DNA of 64,000 nt from assembly GCA_033725935.1 (NCBI GenBank), contig MU867111.1:124001-188000 (forward strand), in the 5' to 3' direction. This document shows positions 11,653-22,578 of this stretch, piece after piece. A program made the translations under genes and the position numbers. The first letter of the stretch is position 1. The number at the start of each line of letters is the position of its first letter. This DNA is from Cladorrhinum sp. PSN259. Lineage: Eukaryota > Ascomycota > Sordariomycetes > Sordariales > Podosporaceae. The notes under the pieces are model-generated. The model made no database searches, was not told where the DNA came from, and saw only the letters and a program-made list of their open reading frames with translations.

Positions 11653-11884
11653 AGGGTATTCATTTTAGATTTAATGACATGATGAAAAGAATAGGAAAAC
11701 CTCATATTAATCAAATGCCCATGATATCTCCATCGTGTTCCTATCGTACAGACATAACTTTCATACCTCATGATCCCATCATAACCCTAGTCCTGCCAGA
11801 AGAAATCTATACAAATAAAATAAGAGCAGTGTCATAACATCATCCCTCATAACCTTTTCCATATCTCCTTGGGCATCATCCCAT

Positions 11885-12613
11885 CTAATCCCTCATATCC
11901 CTCTTCGGCCCATTGACGAGCCTACTAACCATCATACCCGCCAGCGCACTTCCCTTGGTGCCCAACTTGGTATCTCCATCGTGGTCCTGTTTCCGCTTCT
12001 CCGCCACCGTTCCTATGACACCAGCACTGATAGCCGCCGTAGCTACTCTCTTCCCCTTTGCTCCCGCCCAGGCGCCTGGTTCTCCTCTGACTCTAAAAGC
12101 TTCGATCGCTCCTGCTTCTACGGCTGCTTTGAAGCCTTTGTCTGCGCGGGAACGAGAACGGGCGCGGGATTGTGCTCTGGATCTTGATCGGGCTTGGGTT
12201 CGAGAAGCTCGGGGAGGTTCTCGTTCAGTTGTGTAGTGTCGAGAGTGGGAGCGACGGTGGCGGGTTGGAGATGAGGAGTGTGCTCGACGACGGTGGGTAT
12301 TATGAGCGTGGGTTGAATGGTGGTGACGGTGGGGAGAGTGGTGTCGGGAATGATGGCGGGAGGATGATCTATGATGGTGGTGGTGGTGGTGAGGAGAGTG
12401 ATGTCTGGAGTGGTGCGTGGATCGATGATGGTCTATATCTCTGTCCCTGTCCCTGTCGTCGATGCCCAGGCCTGCCATGGCGTCTCCGAGCTTGTCGAGG
12501 GCCTGGCGGCCGAGAGAGCGGTGTCGACGGGGACGAGACTCGTAGTATTCTGTGTATGTTGGTTCGTAGTAGTCGTCGTAGCGGCTACGGCCGCGGTGAT
12601 GATGGTCTGTCAT
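11885..12613 (-). CDS. His/Arg/Ser-rich protein of unknown function
   Basis: One exon, 242 residues. The N-terminus (residues 1-55) is Tyr/Arg/Asp-rich with a short helical piece GRQALDKLGDAMAGLGID. The centre (about 56-165) is histidine and Arg-Ser repeats, including HHHHHHH and several SRHHS units. The C-terminus (about 166-235) is ordered-looking, Gly/Ala-rich, with AAVEAGAIEAFRVR, GAKGKRVATAAISAG and GSALAGMMVSRL. This layout resembles fungal proteins annotated with a DUF3824-like region, conserved mainly in the C-terminal Gly/Ala helices. Function is unknown; the central region suggests RNA or metal binding but that is only composition. A 3' neighbour ends 232 bp away on the other strand. 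Confidence 0.75.
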   Translation of the reverse strand: MTDHHHRGRSRYDDYYEPTYTEYYESRPRRHRSLGRQALDKLGDAMAGLGIDDRDRDRDIDHHRSTHHSRHHSPHHHHHHHRSSSRHHSRHHSPHRHHHSTHAHNTHRRRAHSSSPTRHRRSHSRHYTTEREPPRASRTQARSRSRAQSRARSRSRADKGFKAAVEAGAIEAFRVRGEPGAWAGAKGKRVATAAISAGVIGTVAEKRKQDHDGDTKLGTKGSALAGMMVSRLVNGPKRDMRD

Positions 12614-13729
12614 GTTCGTGATGCTGTCTAAGGCGTGCTTGCTAGTTTGTTTTTGTTTCGTGATTACCTGGGTATCGTTGTTTCATGCAGAAAGTTTTAA
12701 GGTGAAAATGGTGGTTTCCCAATTCCACTTGCCGAAAGCTATTTTATTATAGGGGTCCTTCCCTATCCCATATTGATTTTACTAGTTGCGTCACTAGGAT
12801 ATTGAACGCTATGTATATTATCAGGGTGGTGGCACTGCATGGGATCGACTTTCTGGGCAGAGTCACCGGTCATAGGGCACGAGATGTGAAACCTAGAAAT
12901 ATGAGGTTTCGGCTGCCCTGCCCGTTCCCCGGGCACACAGCCTGAGGTTAGGTGCACCACGGGGTGTCCTGCGGTGGGTGTATCTCGGTAAGCCCGGTGC
13001 CGTACTGCCGTGGTGCCGACCACGTGCAGTCACCCCACCGTGGCCCTTTACTCATACCTGCAAAAGAAGGTCTTTGCTGATACGAGATGCACAGAAGAAA
13101 AATGGATTTTCCAAACGGATGCAGGCCAAGACCTTTAGATACCTCTCCAGAATTGGAAAAACATCCCGTCATCAACATCCATGACGTCATGATCGCCATC
13201 TCCACAACTACCAACACCCCAAGAGTCACTACCCTTCACACTCACCATACCCTACCGAGCAAGTGCTGACTGAGCCTCGTCCAATACTTGGTTAAAAAGC
13301 AGGGTGACATTGTCACTATTGGAAAGATTTATCCAGGAAATAATGACCGATCACAAGCCTGGTGCGGATGCTTTCTATGACACGACGATCTTTTTTCCCC
13401 TCTCGCAAAAAAGAACCGGATTTCACGCAACGCATGTATATTTTATGTAAAATCCCATTCTTTTCTTCTGGTCTCGATTTTTTTAAATAAAAGAATGATA
13501 TCAGATTTACACCACCGCTTTTTTAGAACCGTCTTTTTTTGTGGGCTCGCCTCCGATCTTTACAACTTTTAACGTCCCAAGATCGACAAAGATTATCCTT
13601 CTCGGGTTTTCTCGCCACTTTTGATCCCTATCGGGTTGTACGGCATCTCACACACCTGAGTTCACCTAAGGCCACCTGACACACCTCGTGACACAATACA
13701 ATACACACACACACACACAAACCGAAAAA
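12614..13729. other. Intergenic region between two divergent genes
   Basis: About 1.1 kb acting as promoter for the minus-strand His-rich gene and the plus-strand membrane protein. It includes a GC-rich stretch with short inverted repeats (about 12900-13050, CCGTGGTG/CACCACGG types) and a CA dinucleotide run (about 13699-13719) right before the downstream start codon. No gene found. Confidence 0.45.
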
Positions 13730-14248
13730 ATGCCACCAACCACAACTCTCCCCAACCCTCTATCTCGCCTCCTCACAGCCAGACAAGCAACCACAACCGT
13801 CGTAGTGGACAACAACTCCAATGGCGGAGGCGGAGGCGGCGGCGGTAACAACGGACTAGACTCAGGCGCAATAGTAGGCATAGTCCTAGGTGTCATAGCC
13901 GCCATTCTACTCCTCTGGTGGATTTTCAGGTCGTGCTCGCAACCTCGCAAAGGGGACGGTCCCAGACCGAGAGAGGGGTACTACGAGGAGCCGATGCCGA
14001 GACGGTCCAGGTCCAGGTCTGCTTCGAGACATAGTGCGCATAGACATCATCATCACCGCCACTCTTCTGGCCATCGGCATAGTTCTTCTAGGAGGAGGAG
14101 TTCTTCCAGGAGTGGGGTTGTGCTGGAGGAGAAGCACGTGTATGGTAGTGTTCCGGTTGCGGTTGCGCAGCCTGCTGCCGTTTATTATGAGGGCGGGAGT
14201 GGCGCGAGACGGAGTAGGAGTGGTGGACGGTACTATGAGGGGTATTAA
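13730..14248 (+). CDS. Single-pass membrane protein with RS/His-rich tail
   Basis: One exon, 172 residues from the ATG at 13730; an in-frame ATG at 13688 sits before a CA-repeat leader and is less likely. Residues 1-45 are Thr/Val-rich then Gly/Asn-rich. A clear membrane segment, GAIVGIVLGVIAAILLLWWI, spans about residues 49-68, followed by Cys and basic residues, so the long tail is probably cytoplasmic. The tail has RSRSRSASRHSAHRHHHHRH and later AQPAAVYYEGG and GRYYEGY. This type of short Gly-rich ectodomain, one helix and disordered tail is frequent among uncharacterised ascomycete surface proteins. No signal peptide is evident, so type III or N-out insertion is likely. Function unknown. 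Confidence 0.72.
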   Translation: MPPTTTLPNPLSRLLTARQATTTVVVDNNSNGGGGGGGGNNGLDSGAIVGIVLGVIAAILLLWWIFRSCSQPRKGDGPRPREGYYEEPMPRRSRSRSASRHSAHRHHHHRHSSGHRHSSSRRRSSSRSGVVLEEKHVYGSVPVAVAQPAAVYYEGGSGARRSRSGGRYYEGY

Positions 14249-14520
14249 AGGGCGTTAAGGTGGAGGATGATGATTATGATGAATGATATGATGATGGGGT
14301 GTTATGAGCATGATGGTATACATGAATTTTGGATAGGGGAGTAAATTCTTCAAAGCGTCTCACGGTATACATGCTGGATGAGAGACGGGGTAACAAAGGG
14401 GGTTTAGAACGGCGGTTTTGGAGTTGTACGATAATAATGTAATGACCGGAACGAAGTAAACATATGATACATGAAATATACATGATAACTTTTTGATCAA
14501 TCACCAACTTCTCCAAGCTT

Positions 14521-15570
14521 TTAGCTACGCACGTAATGTCTCCGCTGTCTTTTATCCTGCTCCTTAACCTCCTGTCCATCCCGATTATTCTCCCTCCTCG
14601 GTTGCGGATCCGAAGGCGGCGCCACAAATTTGCACCCCGCCATACGAAATACCTTCCTGATCCATCCCCTGATCATGTCATCCCTCACCTCGGCTAGATC
14701 AGACCTCCTGATATTCACCTGGTTGAACTGTCTACTGCCAGGAGGCTTACCCGTATAAAATCCCCACAGAGTAATGGCCAGAGCAAAGTAATCATCAAAC
14801 ACGGCCGGAGCAGGCAATCTCTGCTGTGCTACTGCTCCTTGTCCTTTTTCTTGTTGTTGTCCCTGACTTTGCCCCCACCCCTGCCTCTGCTCGCGATAGG
14901 CCATCCTAGAAGGAGTCAAATACGCATTCGTCACGTACGTAGAGTTCCAGCTCTCCTTGCTCTCCTCTATGAACCTCGCAGAACTGAAATCAACAACTTT
15001 GAGCTGTCCGTCCTTCCTGCTCCAAAGAAAATTGGACTCCTTGATGTTCCCGTGCACTATCCCCTTGCCGTGCAGCTTCTCTAGAATTTGAAACATTTCA
15101 ACGACCACTTGTCGACGTTTCTCTTGCGGTATGCGGCTACCGCGAAACCGCTTACCGGCCTCCATTATGACTGCTTTTGTTCCGTTTGTACGACGGGATC
15201 CCTTCCATATGACTCTGGAAAGGGGACGCATTGTGAGGTCACCGGCTGCTTCCATCATGTCTGCCTCTCTGGGCGTGACGTTTGATTTGTACACCAGGTC
15301 GTCTGAGAAGCGGTAGAGCAGGCCCGTGTTGCCTATCATTGAGGCTATCCATTGTTCTGGGGGGAAGTCGAGGATTGGATCATCGTCATCTATTATCCTG
15401 GGGAGGTGTGTTTTCTGGGATGGTGATGACTGACTGTGGCGGTGGTAGTGGGAGGAGGATTCACGGTGGTGTGAGTGGGACTGGGAGTGTTGGTGCTGCT
15501 TCTGTTGTTGGTCCCTGTCGTACTCGTAGTCGAGCACTTGGTGGATAGTTGCGGCAGAGATTGTTGGCAT
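14521..15570 (-). CDS. Protein kinase-like protein, probable pseudokinase
   Basis: One exon, 349 residues from the ATG at 15570. Residues 1-60 are Gln/His/Ser-rich. From about residue 65 a degenerate kinase fold is readable: IGNTGLLYRF (in place of the Gly loop), LVYKSN (candidate ATP-site Lys), READMMEAAG (helix C Glu), LEKLHGKGIVHGNIKESNFL (catalytic loop) and LKVVDFSSARF (metal-binding DFG-like site). The catalytic Asp of HRD/HGD is Asn here, so phosphotransfer is unlikely. The usual fungal relatives read HGDIKPSN. A Gln/Gly insert sits near residue 255. The C-terminus after residue 320 is basic and disordered. Convergent with the membrane-protein gene (272 bp apart). Role unknown. Confidence 0.75.
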   Translation of the reverse strand: MPTISAATIHQVLDYEYDRDQQQKQHQHSQSHSHHRESSSHYHRHSQSSPSQKTHLPRIIDDDDPILDFPPEQWIASMIGNTGLLYRFSDDLVYKSNVTPREADMMEAAGDLTMRPLSRVIWKGSRRTNGTKAVIMEAGKRFRGSRIPQEKRRQVVVEMFQILEKLHGKGIVHGNIKESNFLWSRKDGQLKVVDFSSARFIEESKESWNSTYVTNAYLTPSRMAYREQRQGWGQSQGQQQEKGQGAVAQQRLPAPAVFDDYFALAITLWGFYTGKPPGSRQFNQVNIRRSDLAEVRDDMIRGWIRKVFRMAGCKFVAPPSDPQPRRENNRDGQEVKEQDKRQRRHYVRS

Positions 15571-17567
15571 GGTTGCTTGCTCAACAAGGCTATACCTTGA
15601 CTTGATGCCAAGGTATGCAGGTAAACGCCCTGGTGATGGGGAAGGCAGAGAGAGCACAAAAGAATCACATTGGCTGAGGGACGAACGACATCATGCTTCC
15701 GAATAATCATGCAGATGGGGGACGAGGCTTACGGGCACTGACGACATGTCTTCAAGCGCCGCCGCCGGGAACTCCATCACGACCGAATTAGCATTCCGTG
15801 TGGTCGCCCTCGGGTCCCGAGCGAGTGAAGGAGAGTCGTTGACGATTTGATTTGTTGCAAGATCAAACCCAATGCGAGTTTGTGGAAGCCAACTACGCCA
15901 ACGGCCACGCTAACAAACCATCGGGACCTCACATTCGAAAGACAGACCCGACACTTTGGGCACTAGCCTGTTCCTGGTTTCGTCACAGTTCGCATCCCAC
16001 TACATTACCTGGTGACAATGTTGAATGTCAAAGCAAACGCATGCCATCCCGCTCACTGAGGGCTTTCAATGACAACGCGACTATAGTCCTGCATCACACG
16101 ATGTCCCAGATACTTAATTACATTTGATCCTGTACGTAAGTGGAATAAGGCAATGACCCAAGTTTCTAAATCAGCCTTGGAACCCCGAAAGCCTCTCACG
16201 CAGACATTCGCACTTGCCCCCAAGATGCATGCAGCTACGAGTCGCCTGCATGTCAGCTTGCGATGCCTGCCGGAACTTGAGCTATTAAAACCTTCCGCTC
16301 GAACTCTATTCGCGGCAGAATCGTCAAATCCGCAGTTTTGCACTTTCCATGGCTGGCTGGAGGATGACATTCGGCCACTCTGGTGATAATTCAACCCACA
16401 ATCTTCAGAAGCCTCAGCGGCAATAAGTGATTGGAGAAGCCATGCAGAAGGATTTTGGATATAGATGGAAGGAAAACATTTCGTTCACAAAAACAACAAT
16501 GGTCCTGTTGTCTGTAATCACACCAATGACGGCGATTCGGAATCGGGGCGCACACCGATGGCAACAGCCCACCTTGACCACCTCGGCGGGGGCATCACGG
16601 GGTGACGACGGAAATCAGCACATTTTAACACATGCCACTTTCTCACCTTTTGAGCGGTCGGCGGTGAGCAGAAGAACAAACTGTCCAAAAATAACGGATC
16701 GTTTATCGTTGGCATGACTTGGCGTGGTATTATGTTCTGCTTTATAATTAGTTCCCAAGCAAGAATTGACCGAAGGGCAGGTATTTTCTGCGATGTTCTC
16801 CGCATATTCCCCCCGGTGTCAACACCGCTTTGGGGAAAAACTCTGTGTGCCATTCTCATCACGCACATTATTTAAGCGCCCACCTGCACGTTCCCTGGTC
16901 TCCTCCAGGGATCCTGCTGGGGTTGCCAAGCCAATCTGGACTCATCGCTTCCTTTTGCACCAACAATTCGCCAATCAAATCTCTCCAAGACGTTCTTGGC
17001 TTGCCAATGTCTCAATCGACGTCAATCCCATTTTGTGCTTTTATTTATTTTTTGGCTCGCCGTCAAGGTTGCTATTTTTATGTTTTTAAATGGTTTCCTC
17101 GGCATGAACCGATTTGGTGTGCAAAGCTGCGAGATAACTCTCCACAACCAGCATTTCCCAAGCCCATTTTCCTTATCCATCACAATTGGCATCAAGTGAT
17201 GTCGAATGAGAAAGTCGGGAAGGAATCTGTTAGACTTTCCATTTCCAGCATGGCCATCACCGAGGCTTCTGCGGGAACAGAGCACGGCATCACACTTGGC
17301 ATTTTTTCTCCACAGGATTTCCCGATTTCCCCTCACTCACGCCTCTGCCGTACTCGGGTCGGGACCGAGCGTGCAAGCTCATCAAATTCCTATTAAGGTA
17401 TCATTGCGTCCCGGGGTTCATGGGTAAGGGTCCTCTTCCTGTTGTCGATCTTCAAGTTCTTCTCATCTCTGTAATATTTCTCTCTTACTCTTGACCGACG
17501 CCGGCGTCGATTCTCTTACTTTGTTGTGTTTTTCTCCTTATCTCAATAATACACCACAGTGCTCAAG
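15571..17567. other. Two-kilobase gap upstream of a disordered-protein gene
   Basis: No gene with support. Open frames up to 188 codons exist but have no family resemblance, no sensible composition and overlap on both strands. The last 200 bp are pyrimidine-rich and end in accacag before the next start codon, suggesting a 5'-UTR intron acceptor. Confidence 0.45.
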
Positions 17568-19376
17568 ATGTGCACATACGATTATACCCCATACATTGGC
17601 TGCAAAGGCGGTCAACAGCATTACTACCTCCAATGGATGAAGTGCAGCAAAGCACTTGAGAATGGCGACCAGTTTTGCCCCTTGGACCAGTCGGTTGAGA
17701 CGGATTCCCTCAGACAACTCTCTCGAAACGTCCTTTCATGCCCCATTCACGCACCCATTGTTGTTCAGCAATATGAGTACGAATTTATCCAGGCCACAAC
17801 CGTTCCCGACTCGCTACCAACCCCCAGGACCATGATCAGAGCTCGTCGTGGAAACCAGACGCCCAAGAGCAGAACACCCAAGAGCGGCAACTTTGGTCGC
17901 ACTTTTGAGGAACAAGGACTTCGGAGGAAAAGAGCATCAGCGAGGGACCTCTCGCCGGCATCATCAGATTCGGAATCGGAAGTTGCTCGGCCCAAGACCT
18001 CTGACGGCGTCAAGAGGCCGGAGAGGGAGGAAAGGGGAAGGAGCGCCGCTCCTCGTGAGAAGTCTCATCGCCGGGTGAACTCGGCCGACGTAGATGCGCT
18101 TCCACTCCGGTCATCAACAGTTCGCAAGAGCCAGAGGAACATTGAACGGCCTCCTCTACCCCAACCAGAGGGTTCAGAACAGACTGAGCATTCTCAGAGG
18201 GAAGTTACCCGGGAGAAGCCTAAAACCAAGTCGCCACGAACCACACACAACCTCGACATTCCTGCAGCCGTTGGAGTCGGCATCTCCGGTTTGCCATCGA
18301 GCCCAGATATCTACCGCCGGCCCTCGGAGATGCATCGGGCCAAGAGTCAAGAAACACTGAAGCAGGATGGGAAGAAGAAGGCGGACACGACCGATACTTC
18401 ACCCATCAACGTTTCTCCAAGCACCTTCCTCGCCTCGAACACCGGCAGTGATAGCTCCCCTATCAACCAATCTGAGCCACTTCCCTTTAGCCAGCCACTC
18501 GCAGCACGACGAGGTAGACGGTCGACCAGAAGTGTGCGCAAGTCTACCGAGGAGTCTGCCATGACGCGCATCGACGAGCTCATCGGACAAGAACCCGTAG
18601 AGGAACCAGTCAGCAGCAGCAGCCGGCCAGTTTCCCGGTCATCAACCTCTCGCGTTCCCTCGAGACACGCAACTCCCCGCCTCTCTCAAGACGCCTTCAT
18701 CCCCCCAGTTCCTCCAATCAGTCCCGGGTTCTCCAGTCCGCGTGGATTCGGCACCTTCCCTGAGCCGCCGCTATCACCACGATCATTTAGGACCAATTTC
18801 TCGTTTGAAACCGGTGGCGATGCGTCGTCCATCAAGAGCGGGAGGAGCCGAAAGGGGTACGAGGAACAGGTTGCGGACGCAAAGAAGTGGGTTGCTGCTC
18901 GGGAGTCGATGCCGATCAACAACGGCGGTAGCGGTAACATTACCGATTTGGTGATGCAGAGTCCGAGGAAAATGTCTGAACCTGCTTTGGTGAATGGGAG
19001 GGACTCCTCGATGGATAGCGGATACAGGAGTGGCCAGACTCAGGTGCAGAGAAGAGGTTCAGAGGCCACCGTCATGACTGCTAGGATGGATGGAGGCGCA
19101 AAGTTGCAGAAAACAATGTCTCCTTCGAGCTTGAGTCAAGCTCACAGACCTCCGCCGTTGCAGTTGGTTGGCGCACATGCTGGGAGGTTACCGCCTTGCG
19201 CTCTGCCGGTTTCGTTGTACTCGCCTGCTGTGCCTGGTCAGGGCAATCCTGCATCTCTGGCTGCTGTGGTCAATGAGAAAGACAAGGTGGCAGTTTTGCA
19301 AAAGATGAGCTTGAGGAAGAAGCTTAGTGGGTTGGTTAGGAAGGGTGATGGGAAGGATGTTGGTGTTAAGGGGTAA
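17568..19376 (+). CDS. Large disordered protein with N-terminal Cys motif
   Basis: One exon, 602 residues from the ATG at 17568. Only the first 70 residues look folded: MCTYDYTPYIGCKGG, QHYYLQWMKC, then FCPLD and LSCPIHAP place five to six cysteines and a histidine that could bind a metal. This start is shared by many uncharacterised proteins of filamentous ascomycetes. The rest is Ser/Pro/Arg-rich and disordered, with short helical pieces near the end (AVLQKMSLRKKLSGLVRK). Many SPxx and RxxS sites suggest heavy phosphorylation. No catalytic domain seen. The frame stays open for 1.8 kb with normal codon use, which supports it as a real gene. Function unknown. Confidence 0.82.
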   Translation: MCTYDYTPYIGCKGGQQHYYLQWMKCSKALENGDQFCPLDQSVETDSLRQLSRNVLSCPIHAPIVVQQYEYEFIQATTVPDSLPTPRTMIRARRGNQTPKSRTPKSGNFGRTFEEQGLRRKRASARDLSPASSDSESEVARPKTSDGVKRPEREERGRSAAPREKSHRRVNSADVDALPLRSSTVRKSQRNIERPPLPQPEGSEQTEHSQREVTREKPKTKSPRTTHNLDIPAAVGVGISGLPSSPDIYRRPSEMHRAKSQETLKQDGKKKADTTDTSPINVSPSTFLASNTGSDSSPINQSEPLPFSQPLAARRGRRSTRSVRKSTEESAMTRIDELIGQEPVEEPVSSSSRPVSRSSTSRVPSRHATPRLSQDAFIPPVPPISPGFSSPRGFGTFPEPPLSPRSFRTNFSFETGGDASSIKSGRSRKGYEEQVADAKKWVAARESMPINNGGSGNITDLVMQSPRKMSEPALVNGRDSSMDSGYRSGQTQVQRRGSEATVMTARMDGGAKLQKTMSPSSLSQAHRPPPLQLVGAHAGRLPPCALPVSLYSPAVPGQGNPASLAAVVNEKDKVAVLQKMSLRKKLSGLVRKGDGKDVGVKG

Positions 19377-20076
19377 AAAGGGAGAAAAATGAGAAGTGCA
19401 AGGTAGAAAGTAAAGAAGAAAGAGATTTGAAAGAATAACTGTACCGTGGATAATGCTGGATCAGAATACACGGGGGTCATATACCAACCACGCACAGTCA
19501 TTTAGCCCAATATTTAATCAATTAGAGTTTGTGTCTTCACAGATTTATTATTTACTTACATGTTCCAGCCTTCTGTTGCATCATCTTCTTGTGAACAATC
19601 TTGCAAGCTCCGAATTCGTACCATGGAACAATGCCTCACCCGATTATGATAGTATCACGAATGTTTTGTTTTAACAAGACGTGAGCTGACTAGAAACATT
19701 TTTAATAAGGAGGTATGAAAAGGAAGCAGAACAGGCGAGTAATATACCTTTCTGATACTATTTTATAATGTACATAGATATAAGACTGGACAGTGAAGAA
19801 TCTTGTGTACTTAACTTTTTTTTTTATAAAAACATTTCTTGACCGATTGTACAGTTCACACAACCACGATTCGAACAAAAAGAAAAAGAAAATCTCAATC
19901 ATGAAAATGATATTTCATTCCCTGCTATCAATCTGAACCCTTCTCATCCGTGGTATATTACATGTAGGCTTCCCTTGCTACAAAAAAAAAGAAGACTTCA
20001 AAAAATCATAAAAAGAAACCATTGCCTTCCATCCAAAAAAAAACAAATTCATTTCAACTTTCGTTCTTCCCCATTC
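19377..20076. other. AT-rich 3'-to-3' intergenic region
   Basis: Shared 3' region of two convergent genes. AT-rich with A and T runs; no RNA gene or repeat recognised. Confidence 0.45.
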
Positions 20077-20979
20077 TTAAATTCCCCTCCTAACATCATC
20101 ACCTCTGTACGTTCCCCCCGCGGCATTGTGCCCCCCGAGCGAGGAACCGCCCTTGCTGTCAACCCTAGGATCCAACTTATTCAGCAGGTCCGATTTATGC
20201 GGCCCGGCAGTGTTGGGAGCCGGACCGGGGAGGTGTCCCCTCTGCTGCTGCTGGCCCTCCATCATGTGTTGTCCTCCCATCCCCATACCCATACCACCGC
20301 TGTGATTGTTTCCACCCATCATACCGCCGCTGTGGTGATTGTCATACCCAGCAGTAGTAGTACCGTGACCGTGACCGTGGTTGTTGTGCGCATTACTCAT
20401 GACAGCAGCGTTCGGCCCTCCAGCACCGTGCATCACCTCCGGACCGGCTCCGTGCCTCACACCACCGCTCGGCACACCCGTCATGTTGCTCGTGTAACCC
20501 GCCGTTCCTGGCACGGCGTTATGGCGCCTCATACCGTGTGAATCCAGATCGGAATCGACGGTGGGGTCCATCGCGTTTTGCATGCGGGTGGAGTGAGGCC
20601 CGTAGGTGCCCTCTCTTACCCCCGAAGAGGAGGAACCCATCATCATCCCAGAAGAAGAATGAGCGCCGACGCCGCCGTGAATTCCTTGTTGTTGTTGAGC
20701 GTTGGCAGCTCGCGAGTCCACTCGAGGATCCAACATGTTTGCGAGCTTGGAATTGTGCACGGGCTGGGTTTGAGTGGGCAGCGGCTGGTTATCGTGGGTC
20801 GAGTCCACACGGGGGTCCAGCTTGTTTAGAATATCGTGGGTGTGGTGTCCCGCCGTTGAAGGGGCCGGGCCCGAGGAAGGATGAGAGCCGTATGTCGGTG
20901 GGAGGTTGGGGTTATGGTTGGAGCGGAGGGTTCCGCGTTCAAAGTTGTTGTTGTTGTTGTTGTTGTAGTTGGGATTCAT
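20077..20979 (-). CDS. Hydrophilic LDPRVDS-repeat protein
   Basis: One exon, 300 residues from the ATG at 20979, which sits before an Asn run. Four copies of one module are visible: HDILNKLDPRVDS (about residue 47), SKLANMLDPRVDS, MQNAMDPTVDSDLDS and SDLLNKLDPRVDS near the C-terminus. The first and last are preceded by GPAPSTAGHH and GPAPNTAGPH. Between them the chain is Gly/His/Asn/Met-rich and disordered. No signal peptide or membrane segment. Proteins with the GPAP-TAGPHKSD-LDPRVDS block are common in filamentous ascomycetes and uncharacterised; their composition resembles stress-type hydrophilins, which is my inference. The in-frame upstream extension of the open frame (to about 21267) is Ser/His-rich and probably leader. 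Confidence 0.82.
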   Translation of the reverse strand: MNPNYNNNNNNNFERGTLRSNHNPNLPPTYGSHPSSGPAPSTAGHHTHDILNKLDPRVDSTHDNQPLPTQTQPVHNSKLANMLDPRVDSRAANAQQQQGIHGGVGAHSSSGMMMGSSSSGVREGTYGPHSTRMQNAMDPTVDSDLDSHGMRRHNAVPGTAGYTSNMTGVPSGGVRHGAGPEVMHGAGGPNAAVMSNAHNNHGHGHGTTTAGYDNHHSGGMMGGNNHSGGMGMGMGGQHMMEGQQQQRGHLPGPAPNTAGPHKSDLLNKLDPRVDSKGGSSLGGHNAAGGTYRGDDVRRGI

Positions 20980-22578
20980 TTTGATTGCTTCAAATTGTGA
21001 TCTTGTATATGTGTGTGGTTTTTGTGATGTTTTATTTGATGAAAGTGCTAATTGAGTGGAAGGGGAATGGGGAGATGGAAGCTGTGGTTTTATGATATGC
21101 TTGGTGAAGGTGAGTTGGAAGTAGACCAGGGTATGACGTCGGGTGAGATCATACCAACTCCAATCGCCAAAGAGGGGGGGATGTTTGATAATTGCCGGCC
21201 GATGGAATGCGGCACAAGAATCTTGATCTTTTTTAAAGTTGATCATATGGCATTGAGCAAGAACCAACTATACGCGGCTATAGCCGTGTAGTGTTGCGGG
21301 GGATGACGTTGAGGTTTGCCAAGAACGTCAACTGTTCGCCACCAGGGTCTTGCATCCTTGGATGCATTGTCGATCACAACAACGGTTTCTGATGTCATTT
21401 GGTCTATCTTTAATTCTCTGAAGCACGTGAATATTTTGTTTGAACATGTTGAATTCTCTCAATCTGGAGATGGAAAAGGTGACCGGAACAGAGGACGCCT
21501 GCTTGAGGGAGTGTTATCTGTTGACCTGTGGATCGTGGTAACGTGTTCCTGATTACGGAAACTTGATACCCGCTCACATACGCAATCTTGTTTTTCTCCT
21601 TTACATTTCACCCATAATATTTTTTTTTCGTTTCTCTCAGAAACACAATCATATACTCGTGCCACTTTTTCACTGTTGAAGATCTCCCACGACAGCTGAA
21701 GAAAAGGTGGGAGGGACATGAGTTATCGCTATAGTCTAGATACACAACGTCCGCTTTTTTATATACATGTATATGCTTTAACAGGGAACCTATCAGAGTA
21801 CATGTATGGAGCAACTCAAAAATCAAAATCATTGACAACAAAAGAATGATAATTCTGAGTATGTCAGACTCTGGTATAAGTGTTAACAACTCAAAGTGAA
21901 ATGAGAGTTTAGATTAACGACGTCACCAACAACGATAAAGGGAGGTTACATCTATTTACTTAGTCTGAAAGCGATCACGACGGATGATTTCATGACTTAT
22001 TACAAAGTCTGTTAAGCCGAAGAGGAGGAGTTCCATTTTCAGCTTGCTAGACTGATGATTTAAAAGAAGAGGTGAGTAGATGAAAGACAAAAGATGAGCA
22101 GGTGACCAAGGACGAAGGGTGATGTTATCACTAAAAACTTCGAATCTAAATACCCCTTTGGGTCGGATGAGCACTACTGCATCGCTCGTTTACGTGAAGC
22201 CAGAAATGCACCATGACAATCTTGACCCGTTAGTCCACTCAAGCCACATGATACAATATCAGACACATCACAGGATACTACACGTGTACAGTCCTTGGAA
22301 AATAACGCTACGGAATGCGAATTTCATGCAGAACAGGTATCTTAACCCAGCTACCTAAAACCCGATTTCATCCATCGATCCACCAACCTACCCAGCATCC
22401 TCCAAAGTGGTCATAAAACGAAAGATCCATTCCAAAACCCCCATAAAACTCCCGCTGCGTAGCAGCACATCCTACCCTCTTCCCAACAACACCATGCAAG
22501 TTACACAAAAAACGACACAAGACACACAAACTCCTTAGAAAAGGACGTAAAATTCACCATACCCAGAATATCTCCAAC
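20980..22578. other. Intergenic region between two minus-strand genes
   Basis: Promoter of the LDPRVDS-repeat gene (20980-about 21400) and 3' region of vid27. Nothing else recognised; short open frames here have no support. Confidence 0.45.

Noticed and set aside
16830..17396. 188-codon plus-strand open frame in the gap before the disordered-protein gene
   Set aside because: No domain, erratic composition, other frames open over the same bases, and it runs into pyrimidine-rich leader sequence.
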